Shown piece after piece: positions 12,301-24,483 of a DNA stretch of 64,000 bases. The stretch comes from Chamaecrista fasciculata. Taxonomy: Eukaryota; Streptophyta; Magnoliopsida; Fabales; Fabaceae. Made by a program: the position numbers and the translations under genes. The notes beneath the pieces are model-generated. The model was given only the letters and a program-made list of their open reading frames with translations, was not told the DNA's origin and did not search any database. The stretch lies in contig QANZ01042729.1 of assembly GCA_003254925.1 (NCBI GenBank), positions 62,001 to 126,000 of the forward strand. Direction: 5' to 3'. How positions within the stretch are numbered: the stretch's first letter is position 1; each line of letters opens with the position of its first letter.

Positions 12301-13941
12301 TGCAAGATGCAGTTGGGGGCAGGCATAACAGAAAAAACTGTCCTGTTTGGTTTTCCTTGGTTGCTTCAGAAGACCAGTACGTTACTTAATTAAATAAGGA
12401 ATATATGTGATCATTTCATATTTAATCTTTAAGGTTGGCCTTAATAATTTCATTGATGTCATTAAATATTCAGGAAAGGAGATGTTCCATTGCCTCAGAT
12501 TTCAGCATGCTACTTAAGAATTAAGTGAGTCTCCTGATCCCATTATCTCCCTGCTTTTCTTTCTTTCTTTGCTCCTTAAAACGTTGCCTAATTTCCTATT
12601 CTCTGAATTGTCTGAGAATTGATTTTCTCTCAGTTTCCTGGGGCAGAAAACTCGGTATATGTAACAAATAATACAAAATTTATGTTTACATTTTTTTCTT
12701 AAAAGAAACTTTGTGATTATAAGTCTAATTGAAAGCTAGTTTTGCCTTATCTAGGGCAAAAATAGGGAGGAAGAACAAAGGAAAAAGCAGAAAATTCAAA
12801 CTGCAGATAATCCTCCTTGATAATCATACCTTGAAGGTCCACATAATTTCTGCATTAGTATAGTGATATTTTCCCACTGTGATATGAGTAATCACAATAA
12901 CTGGGGCAAACAATCCAATATCCCATTGTAATTGCTGCATTTAAAGAGAGTACGATTTTGCGAAGAAATTGGTCCAGGCAACAGAATGGCAGTTTTCTTT
13001 TTGGTGTTTAGGAAATATAAATTATTTTAAACAACTCCTTTTTGTATTTAGTTGGTTGATTTTTCTGTAAACAGATGTGCTAAACATGCCACGGAAACCA
13101 GTTATTGACATATCTTGATCTTTTCTCTGCCAACTTGTCTTCTTTTGTTTTGTGTTTTGTTTCGTTTTTCCTCCTCATGCTATGCTATATTTGATATTCT
13201 CTTTTTGATTTACGCAGTTTCCACACTATGCTATATATGGTTATTTTAGTTCTGTTTGCCTTTATACTGTTGTTATTTGTACAGCAGTCACCAAAAGATC
13301 TTTTGAAACATACTTATATGTTTTATCAAAGGAGATATCGACCATCATATTTTTCTTTTTCCAAATTTGAATTATGCACCTTATAATCCTTTGAGGTTCT
13401 GATGTGTCATTCTGAAAGGGCAGATCACCTATCTTGGGTATTGTTGGTCATCTTGTTGCTCTTTTTCCTTTCTCACCCGGTCTTGTTGAGTCTATGATGT
13501 TAGTATGATTGTAAAGAAATCCCCAGTTAAGGACTTGGTCAAACTGTCTAATTCTTGGTTCTTCCCTCGTCACAGGGATGGCACTGTGCCTGTCTCGTTC
13601 ATTCAAAAATACCTTGTGAAGAAACTTAATCTTGCCAGCGAAGCTGAGGTGAGTTTAGATAGATCACTTATATATATATATATAACTTACTTTCCAACAT
13701 CACAGAAATAATAAAGTATGCATAAACGAGAATTGGTGGGGCATTATTGGGTTGTTGACAGGTGGAAATAATGTGCCGTGGTCGACCTGTGGTGCCATCA
13801 TTGGAACTGCATAACTTGGTAGATCTGTGGTTCAGGACTGCATCTTCCTCTAAAAAGATTCCTGCATCTGTGGGTTCCTCTGCTAAGGACTTCGTTATGG
13901 TTTTATCATATTCTCGAAAGCCCTTGTCTTCCTGTCCCTGA
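9331..13941 (+). CDS. DRIP: DREB2A-interacting-protein-like RING E3 ubiquitin ligase
   Basis: Seven exons: 9331-9445, 10404-10503, 11410-11743, 11877-12376, 12474-12524, 13576-13648, 13762-13941. All junctions are GT-AG and keep frame, giving 450 residues, close to Arabidopsis DRIP1/2 (about 420). A C3HC4 RING sits near the N-terminus (C19, C22, C35, H37, C40, C43, C56, C59; motifs 'CPLCHHLL', 'LCLHTFCRKC', 'CPVCDIDLG'), followed by 'PDHNLQDIRAKIFPFKRRK'. The middle is Lys/Ser-rich and poorly conserved. The C-terminal conserved block is 'PLPQISACYLRIKDGTVPVS' through 'SSAKDFVMVL', a ubiquitin-like RAWUL-type region. Known DRIPs act in the nucleus and target DREB2A for degradation, restraining drought responses; that role is inferred by homology. 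Confidence 0.93.
10826..11131 (+). repeat. Tandem duplication inside DRIP intron 2
   Basis: Two nearly identical copies of about 142 bp, at 10826-10967 and 10989-11131, offset by about 163 bp. Both contain 'ttctttcttagtattccaac', 'cagaaatgtcattggc' and 'cagatcataaagtatttttt'. The copies differ by only a few bases (for example 'cagacc' against 'ctgacc'), so the duplication is fairly recent. It lies wholly within the intron and does not touch splice sites. Confidence 0.9.
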
Positions 13942-14505
13942 CTACTCTTCTTCATATTCAACTTGCCGCCCCTATTTATTTTGTTTTCCTCACAATCTCA
14001 ATATCTATAATCTCCAATTTTGTTGTATTTTCCTTTCTTTCTTTTTTTTCAAATATGTTGTTTTTGTTATTCTTCTGAATTCTGATCGAGTGATATCGTC
14101 TCCGAAATGTCAATGAAATATGGGTGCACGTTTGCTGTGCCAATTCAATCGTTTGAAGAAGATATGCTTTCTTTCAGAGTTTCAGTTTCAGGCTATCAAT
14201 GTTCAAATCGCACAATGCACTTCTGATATCTCCTAGATTCGTTTCTTTATTATTAGGATTAAAAATCAAGTAAAATTCGTTATATTTTTGTTATAAAGTT
14301 TATTGATAAAATAAAAAATACATGACAACTTTCACATGGCTAATGAGAATATATATATTTTTTTGGTAACTAATTGAAGTGAGAGACTTGGTAAAACTTT
14401 TATTTCGACGAAACTAATAATAAATATATGAGAAATTTTACTTAAAAGTTTTTCCTCATCAGATATTTCAACTGGAATTTTTAATTTGGACTTTTGGAGA
14501 AGTTT

Positions 14506-14555
14506 GACAGTGAACAGTTCTCTTTGTCCAAAAAAAAAGACAGTGAACAGTTCTC
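14506..14555 (+). repeat. A-tract micro-insertion with 17-bp direct repeats
   Basis: GACAGTGAACAGTTCTC occurs at 14506-14522 and 14539-14555. The 16 nt between are TTTGTCC followed by nine As. The architecture (target duplication, short insert ending in A-run, target duplication) matches retroposition, but the insert is far too short to be an ordinary SINE or LINE. Confidence 0.8.
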
Positions 14556-14847
14556 AACTTCTCATTTATTTCATGAAAAATCTGATCAAGAAAAACACTG
14601 CTATGAAGAGAGCAGTTGGTCGAGAAATCCAAAACAAAAAAATACTTATGAGAGAAAATTGCATATTATTATTTATTATGTATACAACAATTATGTCCTT
14701 GAGAAGTAAATCATTGAACCTAGATGTTACAACTTACAAGTTCGATCTTAATCGGAAGCCAAATATCATCATTCACCAAGTTCATTGCCTGGCTTTCACG
14801 TGATTCTGTTGGATAACAGATAGAGGGAAACCTTCCAGAATATATCA

Positions 14848-14905
14848 TTTCATCCTTGCTAATTTTTGTTTTTTTTTTGGCCATTCAGTTTCATCCTTGC
14901 TAATT
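14848..14905 (-). repeat. A-tract micro-insertion with 17-bp direct repeats
   Basis: TTTCATCCTTGCTAATT occurs at 14848-14864 and 14889-14905. The 24 nt between, read on the minus strand, are CTGAATGGCC, ten As, then CAAA. Confidence 0.8.
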
Positions 14906-15326
14906 GCTATCTCCAAATTTAACAGAAGATTAGGAAAATAATTTGACAGAAGTGCATCCTCATGTCATCCAATCAAAGATATACCACACTATATATCTGA
15001 TATCTCGGGTTACAACCGAGGCTTATAGCACCAAACTTGTGTCGGGGAACAAATTAGAGTAAAGTAACAATTTAATTCCTGAAATATCATCGATTGTTCT
15101 TGAAAGATCTACACAATTAAGTCCATATTTATTAATCTTATATTGAATTAAAGAGTATATTTATTACTCTTATAATGTTGGGCTCTTTCAAGATTATATC
15201 TGAAGAAAAATAAACAAAATAACTCAAAATTGATACAATTGCAAGATTATCCAAACGGGAAAATAAAATCCCTCACGGAGGCATGGATATGAAAGAAATG
15301 AGAATGCTCAGCAAAAGACGTACATT

Positions 15327-15372
15327 ACTACTTAGATCTTTGATCCAACAAAAAAAAAAAACTACTTAGATC
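15327..15372 (+). repeat. A-tract micro-insertion with 12-bp direct repeats
   Basis: ACTACTTAGATC occurs at 15327-15338 and 15361-15372. The 22 nt between are TTTGATCCAAC plus an A-run. Its start resembles the insert at 14523 (TTTGTCC). Confidence 0.75.
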
Positions 15373-15719
15373 AAACTTGAATACCAGAGTTACACAACAG
15401 TATTGAACCTCTTTCTGAGAAAACCAAGCAGAAAATTCTCTGATCTATCAATGACAGCAACCGTCAAATGAAAACCTAATTCCAATTTAATTTGGAACGC
15501 CTTTCAATTCCATCCACACAGCATGGATCAATGCGTCAACACGATTGAAAGCCGAATCGCAATTTGAAGTCACTAGATATCCAAAACTCAGCAGAATTCA
15601 TCATCATCGTTTCCACCGCTTACCATCAAAATGCGACATGCTTCTTTGAATCAACAAGATGAAAGATCAAAGAACTGAACACGCCTCGCTAAAAAGAAAC
15701 AACAGGAATCGCATTACAT

Positions 15720-16343
15720 TCAAATCCGAGTATAAGTGGATCTGATAGGCTGACTTCCTACAACGGGAAGCAAGCCACCTTCGTCAGCGGCTTCCTCATA
15801 TAAGTCTTCCGTGACTCGAAAAGCGGCGTGCAAGCCAACAATCAGAACACCGACTATCAAAGACACTAACACATTGACGCCGACGTCAGTAAATACAAGC
15901 GCCAAAACAGTAATTAATCCGAGTCCACAAAGTACCGTTCCGTCATCGAGTGTTTGGTTGAATAAGACGATGGGACTATCACGAGAGAAGTAGAAAAAGT
16001 ACCAGGCAACGAAAACGGTCAAGAAAACGATCATGGAGATTGGATGCCATAAGAGACTAAGGAAGAGAATGAAGAGCAAAGCCAAAGCGTAGTTGTAGCG
16101 GAAGTAAGTGAGGTTTCGTCTGAGACGTACCATAGCATCGTCGTAGGTGTAGGGACGGGAGATGGCGGAGAAATCGAAGAGTTGGCGCCATGGCCGAGGA
16201 GTGGCGAAGAGAGAGCGCGAGGCATCCCTAGCGCGTGAGATAAAGGAAAGATCGGAGGTCGATGCCGGAGGTGGTTGTGGCGGGTGAACGGCGACGTCGC
16301 CGTTGGAGATGGAACCGTAGATTGCAGGGGTTTTGAGGGACAT
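15720..16343 (-). CDS. PRA1 family protein (prenylated Rab acceptor, plant E/F type)
   Basis: A single exon of 207 residues, the usual length for plant PRA1. Residues 1-40 are variable and Pro/Ser-rich. The family signature follows: 'RPWRQLFDFSAISRPYTYDD', 'RLRRNLTYFRYNYALALLFI', then 'LLWHPISMIVFLTVFVAWYF'. Four hydrophobic segments lie at about 86-99, 101-118, 136-152 and 155-173 in two hairpins. The acidic 'VTEDLYEEAADEGG' comes after the last one. PRA1 proteins sit in ER, Golgi or endosomal membranes and help Rab GTPases and cargo through the secretory route. Intronless structure is normal for this family. Subfamily is uncertain: the start 'MSLKTPAIYGSIS' suggests F, the core also resembles E. 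Confidence 0.92.
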   Translation of the reverse strand: MSLKTPAIYGSISNGDVAVHPPQPPPASTSDLSFISRARDASRSLFATPRPWRQLFDFSAISRPYTYDDAMVRLRRNLTYFRYNYALALLFILFLSLLWHPISMIVFLTVFVAWYFFYFSRDSPIVLFNQTLDDGTVLCGLGLITVLALVFTDVGVNVLVSLIVGVLIVGLHAAFRVTEDLYEEAADEGGLLPVVGSQPIRSTYTRI

Positions 16344-16557
16344 TAGTGTAGATGTGTAGGCGAATTAACTAATAACTTGTGATGAAACAATCGGATCTGG
16401 AATGAAAAATCTTGTAGCTATCTGCTATCTGCTATCTCAATCTCTCCTTCTCTATGTTTTATCGATGCTTCAGCCTTCAATTCAGATTTCAGATTTCAGA
16501 TTTCTGCATGAAACGCCAAGAAGACGGAAGCGGCCGGCTATGGCTGTGGCTGTACCC

Positions 16558-16561
16558 TGTT

Positions 16562-16601
<40 letters not shown>

Positions 16602-16605
16602 TTCT
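16558..16605. repeat. (CTTT)n microsatellite
   Basis: About eleven uninterrupted CTTT units roughly 210 bp upstream of the PRA1 start codon. Long enough to be length-polymorphic. Confidence 0.9.
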
Positions 16606-17222
16606 TCCCCTCCTTTTTCTTTCTTTTGATTGTTTGAGTTTTCCCCACGCCAAATAAATAAATGTCATGTTATCGTAATCATTTTCCAATTGCTTTTTCA
16701 ATTTTATTTTTCCGCTCTTTGTACCACTCTGTTCCCTTCCTTTTCCTCCTGGTAAAATCTGTGCCGTTTTAATTAATAATTTCCCATGAAACATTGTTTG
16801 TGAATATTCAAGTAATTGAAAATTCTGCACATTAAGAGTTAAGACATTGCCTCACTGCGTTCTCTTCAAACTTGAAGCTAGCCATGCATAAAAAAGTAAT
16901 TCCTTATTCCTTTCTTTTAAGTTTCACCTGTGAAAGAATATAAAAAAAGTATATTTATTGAAGAGAGAAAATATAAATAAAATTTTTAGATTGAGAAAAT
17001 CTTAAATATCAATTTTTTTTTCCCGTGTAGAAAATCTCAGAATATTTCATTTTTTACATTTAGACAAAAGTGCTAATTTTGTGATTGGCAAAAAAATTAA
17101 CAATTGATGTAAAATTTAAAGAGAAATTTAGTACTTTTACCTAACATTTATATTCCAGAACTTTAATTTGTATTGAGGAAAACTACATCTAATCACTTGT
17201 TCATTTCATATGAATCTGACTG

Positions 17223-17276
17223 ACAATATGAATCTTGTTCTTTTTTTTTTTTTTAAGGATTAACAATATGAATCTT
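17223..17276 (-). repeat. A-tract micro-insertion with 14-bp direct repeats
   Basis: ACAATATGAATCTT occurs at 17223-17236 and 17263-17276. The 26 nt between, read on the minus strand, are TAATCCTT, fourteen As and GAAC. Confidence 0.75.
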
Positions 17277-17662
17277 CTTTTTTTCCGGCTGAAATGGAAA
17301 AATCACCTAGCACAAGTCAAGCCAGAAGCAAGATTGAAGCCAGAGTATCTATAACCATCACTTCTGTAAAGTGAGTTTCTTATAATTACAAAAATCAATC
17401 TCGCAGCACTCTAGGTAATCCCATGATAATCATCATCGGCTTCGGTCTACAAACAATTGTCAGCATTTACCAATAAATAATGCTGCGCAACCATTTCTGA
17501 ACATGCCAACCATGTAAAGTTTTTCTAATACAAATATTTTAACACATACGTGCTCATAGTGCCATAAGAATAAATTCCCTGGGGGAAAAAAAAAATAGGG
17601 TTACACCATACGCAATATTTTAACATGGTCTTCTCTGTAGTAGAGGTCATTTTACGGCATGA

Positions 17663-20600
17663 TTATGAATTCTCCTTGGCCGTGCCATGAAATTTCCTCC
17701 CAGCCTCAACAGCTTCCCTGTAGCCATGACACAGTAAGAGATGTATACACATGCATACAAAATGCCTTTCATGAACTCAACATCACATTAAAAGCTCTTG
17801 CTAAGTTACATGACCTTTCCTGCTAATTGTAAGTTATTCAAGGGGCCAGGTTAAAGATATTAGTATAAATACCTGAATGCATTTACAAGCTCCTTGCTTT
17901 CAGGATCAAGCTTCACTCCCTCATAAAAGGCATTAGCTGCTTCATCAAATTTCTGCAAAAAGGAAAGGAAAGAAAAACTTAAAAATTGTAAATCACATAC
18001 TTGATAGCTAATCACAAGAGCAAACAAGTCAGGTCATATAAAGCATGCCTGCAACAAACGTAAAGCTGCCCCTTCCCTATAACAAGCTTTTGGCCAATCA
18101 GGTCTTAATGCTCTGCAGGCCTTTGCATCAGCAAGAGCATGATCTGCTTGACCTAATCTGATCCAACAAAGACTTCTATTCGAAAAAAGAGTACCATCAG
18201 TGGGGTCCAGATCAATTGCCTGTAAACACATTAATAAAGTAAAATACAGCAACTCAGAAAGCAATCGTTCCAAAGAATAAAAATACAAACATTTAGGATT
18301 TCACAAGATATGCTAGACAAGCGTACTTATGTCTCGTAGACACTGCAATAAGAATACAAACATTTATGATTTCATAAATGAATTTGTAGAACAATACCTA
18401 GAAAGGACCTGGAGTTACAGAAGGTATAAGATAAGTCATTATGAAGTTAAGTGCAAGATTATGAGACTTTACTTGTGTATAAGCATCTACAGCCATATAA
18501 TAGTCTTTCCTTTTAAATGCCTCGTCCGCTCTTGATTTTGCTTCTGCAGCCTTCTTCTTGGCTTCAGGCGCCACCTAGAGAAGTTGATAAACTATTATAA
18601 CCAATACATAGATAACTTATGTACTAAAAAAAATTTCATGTTTTATTATAAGGATAAACAGATTATCACCAATTGCTAGTTTAACAATATATAACAGTTC
18701 TTCCATAAAAAAAAAAAAAAACAATATATAACAGTTCAAATGATTGAAGAGAAACTTAGCTATTCTACATAGTTAAAAAGGTTTAATAAACAATCAGAGG
18801 GATCAATAGGAAACAAAGTTGAAAGAGCCAGAAAGTTGTTTTTGGTATATACTGAATCTTAGGGAGAACTCAATGCCAATAAAATGTTAAGAAACTAAAA
18901 AGCAATAAAAACCAATAAAAACTTGAAGAACTGAATACATTTTATTTTTAAAAAAGAGAAACGCACCTCAGGAAGATTTTGTTCTGGCAGAGCACTATCA
19001 TTGAGCAAATTAGTTTCAATAGCATTTCTCGTTTTGTCCTGCAAAATTGGCACTCACTACTTAGTTCTCACTTGTCATTTTTTTAACTGAGACAAGAATA
19101 TGATAGGTACCATTATACAGGGAAACAAAAAGCGATTAGAATCAACTAAAAGAAGCTAAATTCGAGAATTGACGGACTGTCCTTCTCTATGTAACCCAAA
19201 AAAAAAAAAACAAATGATAGCAGCTCTTCCACTAATCAAGCACAGCCGAAGCCTTTGCTGACTTATGCTAAGAGAAAGGGACCAAAACAAGCAAAAGACC
19301 AGCCCTGTATTCCACTTTGGCAGATGATGGGCGTCTCTCAAGATTTTACTTCTAGAAAAAGTGCTAACAGCTTATTTTCATTAACTTAGCATCACGTACC
19401 CACTACCCCAGCCCATCAAATCGGTATTGAGTTTTCCAAGTGTTCAAGATTCTTGCACTTGTGGTTATTCTTTCTGATTTATCTCTCTCCGACGCTCCTA
19501 CCGATAATCTTAACATAAAACTTAATTATACTAGTACTTTATGATTATATTGTAAATGTAGCAAGTGCAATTCTAAAGCTAACCTATTCTATTTTAGGAA
19601 AATTATAATGTAAAAAAAGCAAATGACATAGCTTAGCTCAGCTTTGTTGGACACAAGGATGGGGGAAAATGTCTTAATACCTGTTGACTTTTATTCTCAG
19701 ATTGTACATACTCTAGTATCCCATCAATACTCCAAGTAGGAACAGTTTCGACTTTTGACGTCAAGGGGAACAATATCTCAACTGCATTGCGATTGCCCCT
19801 CATAGCTGCAACCTGGATTGGCTTCATACCATCCTGTGATGCACCCAAACTTTGATGAAGGCACAATATTAACATGAATGTAATCGTTGATACTGGCATA
19901 CAACATTGTCCAACGCAATCACAAGCAATCCATGTGAAAAGAAAAAGGAATATGAAGAATCCTAAAATTTTGGAAACAAGTAAATAGCAACAGGTACGGG
20001 TTCTTGGAATCCAGGGACATACAAAATTATAAATCATGACAAAAATTATACGCCTATGTCTTAAACATTGCTAGGCACACTGTTTCGTTGTTCACATGTG
20101 GTTGTTTGTGTGTGCAACTGTTCAATGCTCATGAGGTTCCTTGTGGGTGTATGAACAAGTTGGCATATACTCATCCACTTCTGTCTCAAACTGTGGACAT
20201 GCCATCCAGATTGAAGTCCGTACATCTTAAATTATTAATTATTATATGCATCAATTAATTACAAGTAATGATACTTGCCCGAGAATAGTAAAATCCAACT
20301 ACCATACATTGTACATAATGAGCTAGGTCTGTACATTTACTCCACCGTGTCTTTCAAAAAGTTAAATCCCTCACTTCAATGGGAGCACATTAAGAAGGAG
20401 AGCAATAGAATAACAACAAACACAAAGGAATAAATTTCTTAAATCATATCATAATGAAGGCATGTCTATTAAATTCTAAACAATATAATGGGGTGAGCCA
20501 AAAGACAGGTATTTCACAGATGCCTCACCTCATCCGAGAAATTAGGATCGGCTCCAGCTTTCAATAAACAATTTATAAGTTCTGGGCTTCCATTATCAGC

Positions 20601-23200
20601 AGCAATGTGCAAAGGAGTTGCTCCACCAGCACTAACATTTACTTTGGCACCTGCCTGTACATAATATTCTATGAGTATTAGGATTTGACGTTTCAATAAT
20701 ACATATGGGATAAACCAGAGTAGGTAGAGTGTCCATTAAAGACACCTGTCGAGCAGAAGTGCATTATGATTTTTAAGCTTTGTTTAGCTTTAGACATAAT
20801 TAACCTACTCTAGTCCTTCCTTCTGTTTCAATATCTAGATTTAGTTTGTTGTTCCCCTTCCTTCCTTCATGCCACTACTCAATTTTCCTGTACTTGTATG
20901 TAATATATTAGTTACATTATAAAGTTAGTGATGTTATCTGAAAGTAAAATGTACAATATGACACCTGATACCTGATTACTTTGAATTATATTAAGTTATC
21001 TACTGTTAGTTTTAAAATTTAAAATATGTCTCTAACTCCATAGACATGATTGGCGTCTTAACTCTAGCTCAACATTAAGCATAGTAGAATGACATAACAA
21101 GATTTGGATAGTATGTTATTTATAATAACCCTATCATATTAGGCTATCAAGTTTTTAAATAGAAAATGATGGAAGATAAAAAAAGAAAAGAAAAAGAAAC
21201 CAATTTATCAACATAAATAACAAATTGCAATGACAAATAACTAAATAAAAAATGTATTACAATACTTCATAGGGGCTGAGCTGCTTTTTGTTTCAATTTC
21301 AAATTTTTAATCAACCATTAACATGACATTAATATACCAAAAGTTTATTAAAGATGAACAACCTGAATCAACCGCTCTAAACATGCCAGAGAACCAGCAG
21401 CCACAGCAGAAAGGAGTGGGGTAACACCATCATCAGTTTCAACATTAGGCTGCAAAGCAAAATTGACAAGATGAAGAGGAATATATGATAGCTGTTATAC
21501 AAACAAAATAGTGCCATTCTATGAATTCTAACATAATATATAATGAGAAATAGGGTTAGTACTTAGTCTGAAAATGGCATACTCATGGAAGATCATTCAT
21601 GAGATTAACCATGATATGAGCAAATTACAGACCACTATTGCAGAAAAGAGTTTTGAAGTGGGAAAAAAAAAACTTTTGAGGCATTTCCTAATAGGTAGAT
21701 ATGAAGTTTCAAGTAAACATACTCATCAAACCCAACCCAAAAACTGACAATCATGTGATTTATGGTTTATTCTTAGAAGTTCCAGCAAGCAAAATAGAAC
21801 TGTTATTTGGCGTCCTCAGTCCTCCACTCCAATGGAATCAATCGGAAAAACTGCATTATTGATGTTAATTAAGGTCCTCCATCCCACCCAATGGGATGAA
21901 TTTTCATAGCTACGTTATCTAATGTAGTCAGTGTTCTATTAAAACGAACATTACTTCCTATCAGCAACGTCAATTTTCTAGATCATTAGTAATAAGAGAG
22001 CAACAATAAATATGAGCTTACATTTGCATGATGTTCTAATAGAACACTGAGTGCATCTTTTTGGTCATGACCAGCGGCCCAAATCAATGGTGTTCCCGCA
22101 TCACTTTCTAAATCAACGTTAGTGCCTCTGGAAAGCAAATACTTGAGCAACTCAATATCGCCTATAGTAAAGCACCAATTGCATCAAGATTAGAAAATGA
22201 GCTGAAAAAGGACAATAAACCAATAGACTTTTCTTTCTTAAAAATCACAAAAGGAATTATAAAAGCAGACGGAGAGCTAATTTATTTAGTCACAGAATGT
22301 GCATATATGAGAGAAGTAACAAACAAGTAAGCACCTATTCCTGCAGAATGATGCAAGGCAGTGGCCCCTAAGTTGCTAGCAATCGCAGGATTGGCACCAT
22401 GGTCAATAAGGTATTTAGCTGTATCAGTATGTCCTTGACGAGCAGCATGAATAAGAGCAGTCTCACCTAAAAAGCAGTACAGAAGAATTGGAGAGTGGGC
22501 AATTCGCTAATCAGGAAATCTAACAGAACAAAATAAGCAGAACAGGAAAAATTAAATATCATATATAGATATTGAAAATATATAAAACCCATACCATCGT
22601 CATCCCGGGAATCAACATCGAGCTTCAATTCCTCTAACAGGTACTTACAAACCTCAGTCTTCCCTTCCCGTGCTGCAAAATGTAGTGCTCCTCGTTTATT
22701 TGCATCCTTGATTGCAGCCACAGTTTTTGATAAATCCTTGCCCTCATCAAGCTGCCCCGCCAAATCTATCCCAAACAAAGATCAACCAAAATGTAGAATT
22801 CGAAAGAGAAAAGCAATATTAAAAATGAAACAATCGTGGACAACGAGTAAAACAATTATTTGGCTAAAAAAACAAGTAAAAGAATTACTCTTCAAGAGAT
22901 CAAGATTTCCAGTACGGGCCGCATTGAGGAATTGTTGAACTTTCTGCCTCACTGCAGCGATTGAGAAAGGAGATAGAATTACGTTAAAACTGAAATATCG
23001 AACCAACCAAAGCATACAAGTATGCAGGGAGAGAGAGAGAGGGGGAGAAAAAATAGAACAAAAACTTGATAGAAAAAGAAAACACGGTGTAATGCATTGA
23101 ATACGTATCTATATTTATGTGTGTGGGGGAAAGAGAGAAAGAGTGAAAAGGAAGCAAGGTAAGAGAGACCTGCAAGAGCATCAGAAGCATCAGGGGCCAT
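17663..23200 (-). CDS. TPR10: Ankyrin-repeat/TPR protein, TPR10-like
   Basis: Thirteen exons on the minus strand: 23170-23200, 22889-22951, 22595-22765, 22335-22466, 22022-22161, 21363-21449, 20529-20654, 19681-19833, 18967-19038, 18473-18574, 18049-18219, 17873-17952, 17663-17717. They join in frame to 460 residues. About residues 45-275 are ankyrin repeats ('RGALHFAAREGKTEVCKYLL', 'GETALIHAARQGHTDTAKYL', 'GGATPLHIAADNGSPELINC'). A charged linker follows ('APEAKKKAAEAKSRADEAFK'), then TPRs at about 335-445 ('GTLFSNRSLCWIRLGQADHA', 'RPDWPKACYREGAALRLLQ'). The TPR type can act as a carboxylate clamp for HSP90/HSP70 tails; scaffolding or chaperone binding is inferred. Intron 11 has a GC donor (CAG|GCATGC). 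Intron 9 holds an A-tract micro-insertion. Confidence 0.92.
18683..18737 (+). repeat. A-tract micro-insertion with 18-bp direct repeats (ankyrin/TPR intron)
   Basis: AACAATATATAACAGTTC occurs at 18683-18700 and 18720-18737. The short insert between them is TTCCAT plus an A-run that merges into the second copy. It lies between exons 9 and 10 of the ankyrin/TPR gene. Confidence 0.8.
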
Positions 23201-23440
23201 GGCGCGGCAAATCTCTGAGGATTGAAGCCTCTTATTCAAATGTATGGTTTAGCGGTGGATGTTGGAGTCGTATTCACTATTTATTCAGTATTCTAGGTTT
23301 GGACTTGCAATTTCAACAGGCAACGCAAAGTCGCACACACCGTCACTGGGGTTTATGAGCTTTAACTCTTATAAAGCAAAACCTTAGGAACAAGTTTCAG
23401 CACTTGTTCGGCAAAAAAAAAAAAGTGTTTTTTTTTTTTT

Positions 23441-23961
23441 AATCAAAGAGTGATTTTGGTCTTCAATGTATCTCTTAATATTTATTTTGGTATTTTATAT
23501 TTTAAAATGTTTAAATTGATCCTAAATATTAGTAAAATGTTTCATTTTGGTTCAAAACTATAAAATATAATCATATTTATCTCGTTTTAAATTCAAACGT
23601 GACAATAGGTTCAAAGTTACGTATTATTCTCAAAGAATATTTTCTTTATCTAGTTGGAGTTGTCAGCAAACAAGGTCGAATTGCTTCCGAAAGTAAACTG
23701 CTTGTTTCACAGTCAAATAAGCAAAACTGATTATATCTCTCTTTTTTCAAGTTCGGATGTGATGTATTTAAAGCTACGAGTTACTCTTAACAAGTTCTTT
23801 GAACTTAAAATGAGAGACGAGAGAAATATGACCAAATTCAATAGTTTGAGAGCAAAATAAAATATTTTGCCAACATTTAAGATTAATTTGAACATTTTAA
23901 AACATAAAGAATTAAAATGAATATTAAGAGATATATTTATGGCTAATATAACCATTTGACC
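23441..23961. mobile_element. MULE-like MITE, 521 bp
   Basis: Imperfect inverted ends: the left part (for example 'tatctcttaatatttatttt') matches the reverse complement of the right part over more than 100 bp. The core contains 'gtttcacagtcaaat', shared with the element at about 54667-56465. The flanks are runs of T (at least nine on both sides), consistent with a 9-bp target duplication but not informative. Confidence 0.65.
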
Positions 23962-24028
23962 TTTTTTTTTTCTCAATAATTGGGTTTTCCCTTTATAAAA
24001 GTAATTTTTTCGTTTCTAAATTTTACAT

Positions 24029-24483
24029 TAGGGGTGAACAAAACTCGGCTCGGTCAATCTGTGCCAGGCCAGGGTCTAGCTCTTGTAGGTTCGGCATGAC
24101 TTGGGGTTGGGGTATACCTATTATTTAATTTTTTTTTAATTTTTATTATATATATTTATATGTTCTTTTACAAAATAGTTTTTTTATTGTAGAAAATATA
24201 TATTATTATTTTTATATTAAAATATATATAAAATATATACTTAATCTCAATTAAATCAATATTATTTTAACAAATAAATCAAATTAGATTTTTTAATAAT
24301 AAAAAATCACTAAAATAATCTAAAATTATTTTTTATCAATATATACAAGTTAGAAATCATATAAAATAAATAAATATAAAAATTTTGGAAAAAAAATAAA
24401 GTTCGGCTCGGTTGGACCGATTAGACCGGGTGCCCCGATCCGGGTCTCGGGTCTAGCCGAAATTTAGCCCGTGTGCACCACTA
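24029..24483. mobile_element. hAT-type non-autonomous element, 455 bp
   Basis: Ends are TAGGGGTGAACA at the left and, on the reverse strand, TAGTGGTGCACA at the right, a typical plant hAT terminus. It is flanked by an exact 8-bp target duplication TTTTACAT (24021-24028 and 24484-24491). Subterminal regions are GC-rich with 'gttcggctcggt'-type repeats on both sides; the middle is AT-rich and non-coding. Confidence 0.9.

Larger units (their letters stand above)
13942..15719. other. Intergenic between DRIP and PRA1, with three A-tract micro-insertions
   Basis: No gene supported. The interval holds three direct-repeat-flanked A-tract insertions (14506-14555, 14848-14905, 15327-15372), annotated separately. 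The stretch from about 15400 is probably the PRA1 3' region. Confidence 0.6.
16344..17662. other. Intergenic between PRA1 and the ankyrin/TPR gene
   Basis: No gene supported. It contains a (CTTT)n microsatellite at about 16558-16605 in the likely PRA1 leader/promoter. The last 300 bp are probably the 3' UTR of the ankyrin/TPR gene. One A-tract micro-insertion (17223-17276) is listed separately. Confidence 0.6.

Noticed and set aside
19170-19225. 'gtaaccc' plus A-run resembling the micro-insertions
   Set aside because: No flanking direct repeat of useful length was found.
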